NCBI GenBank assembly: GCA_947505055.1
Contig: CANNLO010000057.1
Span: 1-19,584, forward strand
Direction: 5' to 3'
DNA from: Methylococcaceae bacterium
GTDB taxonomy: Bacteria; Pseudomonadota; Gammaproteobacteria; Methylococcales; Methylomonadaceae
Length of the DNA: 19,584 nucleotides
Shown piece by piece: positions 16,718 to 19,584 of this stretch. The position numbers and the translations under genes were made by a program. The number at the start of each line of letters is the position of its first letter. Position 1 is the first letter of the stretch. A model generated the notes under the pieces. The model was not told the origin of the DNA. It worked only from the letters and a program-made list of their open reading frames with translations, and did no database searches.

Positions 16718-19105
16718 ATGATCTCAAAACCGGGTTTGAAAAGAAGCGCTAACTGTAAAATCATGTGGACAGCCATTTCATTACTAATCGGCGCCATGAT
16801 CATCATCGAACCGACATTCGCCGAAGATATAACCCAACAATATAAGCTTCCAGCGCAACCACTTAACAAAGCACTGTCGACTGTTGCAAGCCAGGCAAAA
16901 CTAAAGATACTTTTTGACGCTGAGCAAATCCACACCTTAAATACCCAAAGCCTGACGGGCACAATGACCACTGCACAAGCACTTGAAAAGTTATTGCAAG
17001 GCAGCGGTTATAACTATCGGTTTCTTGATACGCATACCGTTAAACTGGAAAAAATCCCTGTCTCAAAATCAGAGCAAGTCACCTTAACAACGCTGACGGT
17101 CGTTGCAGAACCCACTGCATCTACCACTGACCATTACATGGCTCATAACGCCAGCACCGCTACCAAAACCAACACGCCACTAATGGAAACGCCGTTATCC
17201 ATAACCGTGCTGCCCAAGGCGGTTATCCAGGATCAACAAGCCGTTCAATTGAGCGATGTCACTAAAAATGTCAGCGGTGTTTTTCAAGGTTCAAACCTGG
17301 GCGGTTTTGTTGAACAGTTCATGATGCGCGGTTTCAATACCAGTTACGTGAATTACTATGATGGCTATAGATTTCCAAATGCCAGTGGGATGTCTCTGGC
17401 CAATGCAGAGCGCGTTGAAGTGATCAAAGGCACAGCAGCCAATCTCTATGGACGTGTCGAACCTGGTGGTATGATCAATGTGGTTACCAAGCGCCCTCAG
17501 CTAATGCCTTATTACGCTCTGCAACAGCAATTCGGTTCTTATGATCTTTATCGTACCACCGCTGATGCGACCGGTGCGGTGACGGAAAACGGTTCCTTGC
17601 TGTACCGCTTGAATCTGGAATATCTCACAAAAAATTCCTTCCGTGACTATGGCTATAATGAACGTACCTTTTTAGCACCATCGATTACCTGGCAAATCAG
17701 TGACCGTGACCAAGTCGATGTAGACTTGATGTATTCTGACCAAAGCAGCCGTGTTGACTTTGGCATACCGTTAAACAGACTGACGAATCGCCCTGCCAAC
17801 GTCCCAATCACGCGCTATTTGGGCGAACCTGCAACCGACAACAGTCATTCAAAGCTGTACAATACCAGTGCGACCTATACTCACGCGTTTAGCGATGATT
17901 GGAAACTATCAGCCAAGTTTAATTATCTGAACAGGAATGTGGATTTTTCTCAAACATCTCCTATCCCATTAAATACGCAAGGTGACATGCCAAGAGCTTA
18001 TACCCGAGGAATTAATACCATAGATTCCTATTCTGGCACGGTAGATATGACCGGACGCTTTACAACAGGAGTTGCCAAGCATACGCTTTTAGCAGGCTGG
18101 GATAATTATCAGCTGACCTTAACCCAACAAAATTATTTATACCCTGCAAACTCGATAAATATTTACAATCCAATTTATCGCCAAAAAAATATTGCTAAAT
18201 TACAACCCAACGATTTTCATGATGGTAATCTGCAATGGAATGGCGCTTATATTCAGGATCAAATCACACTCTTCACTAAGCTGCATCTTCTCGGTGGTGG
18301 CCGTTATGACTGGATTTCTGAAACAGCGGGCATTTCTAACAAGTCACTGGCTCTGGCTAGCGCTCGAAGCACGAGTGTTCAAAACGGACGTTTTAATCCC
18401 CGAGTCGGTTTGTTATATCAGCCTTGGCAATGGTTATCGCTGTATGGCAATTACGTTGAATCATTAGGCGCGGCCAATATCAATACGACGCCTAATGGCA
18501 CGATTCTTCAACCGGAAACAGCGGAGCAGCTTGAAGCAGGCTTTAAAACAGTCTTTTTCGAAGAACGCCTAAGTTCTACGGTCGCCTTTTATAGCCTGAC
18601 TAAACAAAATATGCCTATCTTGATTCCCGGCACCTTCTTTTTTGAGAGTATCAGCAAAGCCCGTAGCCAAGGCATAGAAGTCGATGTTGCAGGAAAAATC
18701 ACCGAGGGTTTAAGTCTTATCGCCAATTACACAGCCACCGATGCTTTGATTTTACAGGGCAAATATGCCGGCAATGCGTTATGGAATGTACCCAAAAATG
18801 CCGGTAGCGTATGGGCAAAATATGACTTACAACAAGAAGCGTTAATTGGTTTAAGTCTAGGTGCGGGTGTTTACTTGCAGGGACAAAAACCAGGCGATAT
18901 GGCAAACCGCTATCAACTCCCCGGTTACGGTCGTGTTGATGCCCTGGTGAAATACAAAATAGCTGCCGCAAAAACCACCTTGCAATTCAATGTCGAAAAC
19001 CTGCTCAGTAAGCAATACTATACTTCCAGTTTACCCAACAACATTTATTCGATAAATCCTGGTACGCCAATTACATTCACGGGGTCAATTAAAGTGGAGT
19101 TTTGA
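16718..19105 (+). CDS. TonB-dependent siderophore-type receptor with STN domain
   Basis: A 795-residue outer-membrane receptor of the FpvA/FecA class. From the ATG at 16718 it has a signal peptide with hydrophobic core about 17-30 and cleavage near FA-ED (35). An STN signalling domain follows (41-110, starting YKLPAQPLNKALSTVA), then a TonB box candidate LTVVA at 126-130. The plug domain (about 153-260) contains SITVLPKAVI, FMMRGFNTSYVNYYDG and ERVEVIKGTAANLYGRVEPGG. The beta-barrel runs to the terminal Phe in GSIKVEF. The substrate is probably a ferric siderophore but is not shown by the sequence. Upstream TTG starts at and after 16661 would extend the signal peptide abnormally. STN receptors usually signal through a FecR-like anti-sigma factor, but no fecI/fecR genes are in this window. 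The gene directly follows sdhE. Confidence 0.93.
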   Translation: MISKPGLKRSANCKIMWTAISLLIGAMIIIEPTFAEDITQQYKLPAQPLNKALSTVASQAKLKILFDAEQIHTLNTQSLTGTMTTAQALEKLLQGSGYNYRFLDTHTVKLEKIPVSKSEQVTLTTLTVVAEPTASTTDHYMAHNASTATKTNTPLMETPLSITVLPKAVIQDQQAVQLSDVTKNVSGVFQGSNLGGFVEQFMMRGFNTSYVNYYDGYRFPNASGMSLANAERVEVIKGTAANLYGRVEPGGMINVVTKRPQLMPYYALQQQFGSYDLYRTTADATGAVTENGSLLYRLNLEYLTKNSFRDYGYNERTFLAPSITWQISDRDQVDVDLMYSDQSSRVDFGIPLNRLTNRPANVPITRYLGEPATDNSHSKLYNTSATYTHAFSDDWKLSAKFNYLNRNVDFSQTSPIPLNTQGDMPRAYTRGINTIDSYSGTVDMTGRFTTGVAKHTLLAGWDNYQLTLTQQNYLYPANSINIYNPIYRQKNIAKLQPNDFHDGNLQWNGAYIQDQITLFTKLHLLGGGRYDWISETAGISNKSLALASARSTSVQNGRFNPRVGLLYQPWQWLSLYGNYVESLGAANINTTPNGTILQPETAEQLEAGFKTVFFEERLSSTVAFYSLTKQNMPILIPGTFFFESISKARSQGIEVDVAGKITEGLSLIANYTATDALILQGKYAGNALWNVPKNAGSVWAKYDLQQEALIGLSLGAGVYLQGQKPGDMANRYQLPGYGRVDALVKYKIAAAKTTLQFNVENLLSKQYYTSSLPNNIYSINPGTPITFTGSIKVEF

Positions 19106-19136
19106 AGCCTGTCGGCTAAAAATTGATTTTTTAAAA

Positions 19137-19231
19137 AGCTCGTAGGATAGAGTGATAGCGAAACCCATTAAAATTATGCTGTGAACGATGGGTTTCACGT
19201 TGTTCTATCCATCCTACAAAACCATCGAGCT
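19137..19231. repeat. REP-like imperfect palindrome
   Basis: A long imperfect hairpin lies just after the receptor gene. The outer arms are AGCTCG (19137-19142) and CGAGCT (19226-19231). The next arms are GTAGGAT (19142-19148) and ATCCTAC (19211-19217), and the inner arms are GAAACCCA (19160-19167) and TGGGTTTC (19189-19196), with a loop of about 21 bases. The pattern resembles dispersed palindromes of the GTAGGATGG...GAAACCCATC type that I recall from many methanotroph genomes. It is likely mobile or REP-like and may also act as a bidirectional terminator for the two convergent genes. Confidence 0.7.
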
Positions 19232-19287
19232 CTTTGCAATTAACAGCAAAATGTCGGTTTGCTGTCGCATCAGTCTACCCACTTAAA

Positions 19288-19584
19288 TCAAGGCGCCGCA
19301 AAACTAATAACAACTTCACGGCCACCTGTACAAGGCATATCAATTGTCTTTACCGTTGCCCCGTGCATGTCGGCAATTCGCTGAACAATTAATAACCCCA
19401 TTCCGTTGCTATTACTCAATACCTTTGCATCCAACGCTTCTGATGAACAAGAATCAGCCTTGTCGCAGCTATCACCGGCGGTATTTATAACAACAATAGC
19501 CGGAATTTCACCATCCATGCGCGAACCCAGCGTTACCAAGGCTTCGCCAGCATGCTGCAGGCCATTGTCGATTAAATTATAAAG
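19288..19584 (-). CDS. Sensor histidine kinase, C-terminal ATPase part (cut by window edge)
   Basis: The last 98 codons of a minus-strand gene that starts beyond the window. The N-box is clear in LYNLIDNGLQHAGEALVTL at the edge, and the G2 region reads SNGMGLLIVQRIADMHGATV, so this is an HATPase_c domain of a histidine kinase. The G1 box, usually DxGxG, reads VVINTAGDS, so the adenine-contacting Asp is Asn and the following Gly pattern is lost. A Cys/Ser/Asp-rich stretch (GDSCDKADSCSSE) occupies the ATP-lid position. In-frame Leu and Met codons within the window are not starts, since the domain continues upstream. It converges on the receptor gene. Confidence 0.75.
   Translation of the reverse strand, partial: LYNLIDNGLQHAGEALVTLGSRMDGEIPAIVVINTAGDSCDKADSCSSEALDAKVLSNSNGMGLLIVQRIADMHGATVKTIDMPCTGGREVVISFAAP

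Overview
The window looks like a piece of a gammaproteobacterial chromosome with moderate to low GC. The dap genes, the sdhCDAB-sdhE order and the GlrK/QseG-like proteins all fit Gammaproteobacteria. A palindromic repeat of the GTAGGATGG...CCATCCTAC type near the right end resembles repeats I associate with methanotrophs (Methylococcales), so such an organism is my tentative guess. No rRNA, tRNA, CRISPR array or transposase gene was recognised.

Left edge (1-1479): a short GC-rich block of unknown origin is followed by AT-rich DNA. Then comes an OmpR-type response regulator gene broken by a frameshift in a C6 run, and a gene-free spacer with hairpins.

Minus-strand block (1480-11812): one closely spaced run of genes, read right to left. 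It starts with an M48 metallopeptidase lipoprotein and continues with dapC, dapD, a Uma2-family nuclease-fold gene, a DUF1456/YehS gene, a small acidic unknown, an ArsC/YffB-like gene and dapE. It ends with four signalling genes: a GlrK-like histidine kinase, a QseG-like lipoprotein, a second complete histidine kinase and an OmpR-family response regulator. DapC, DapD and DapE supply three consecutive steps of the succinylase branch of lysine/diaminopimelate synthesis. The most unusual feature is in the signalling module. The GlrK-like kinase keeps its ATP-binding boxes, but the phospho-acceptor His is Arg. The sigma54-type GlrR partner is absent, and a second intact kinase and a winged-helix regulator sit in its place.

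Middle (11975-12994): a lone secreted thioredoxin-like protein on the minus strand and a 534-base spacer that must hold the promoters of two divergent units.

Plus-strand block (12995-19105): sdhC, sdhD, sdhA, sdhB and sdhE overlap or nearly abut and encode succinate dehydrogenase (complex II) and its flavinylation factor. A TonB-dependent siderophore-type receptor with an N-terminal signalling (STN) domain follows, without fecI/fecR genes beside it.

Right edge: a REP-like palindrome separates the receptor gene from the C-terminal ATPase part of another sensor kinase on the minus strand, which runs off the window and has a degenerate G1 box.
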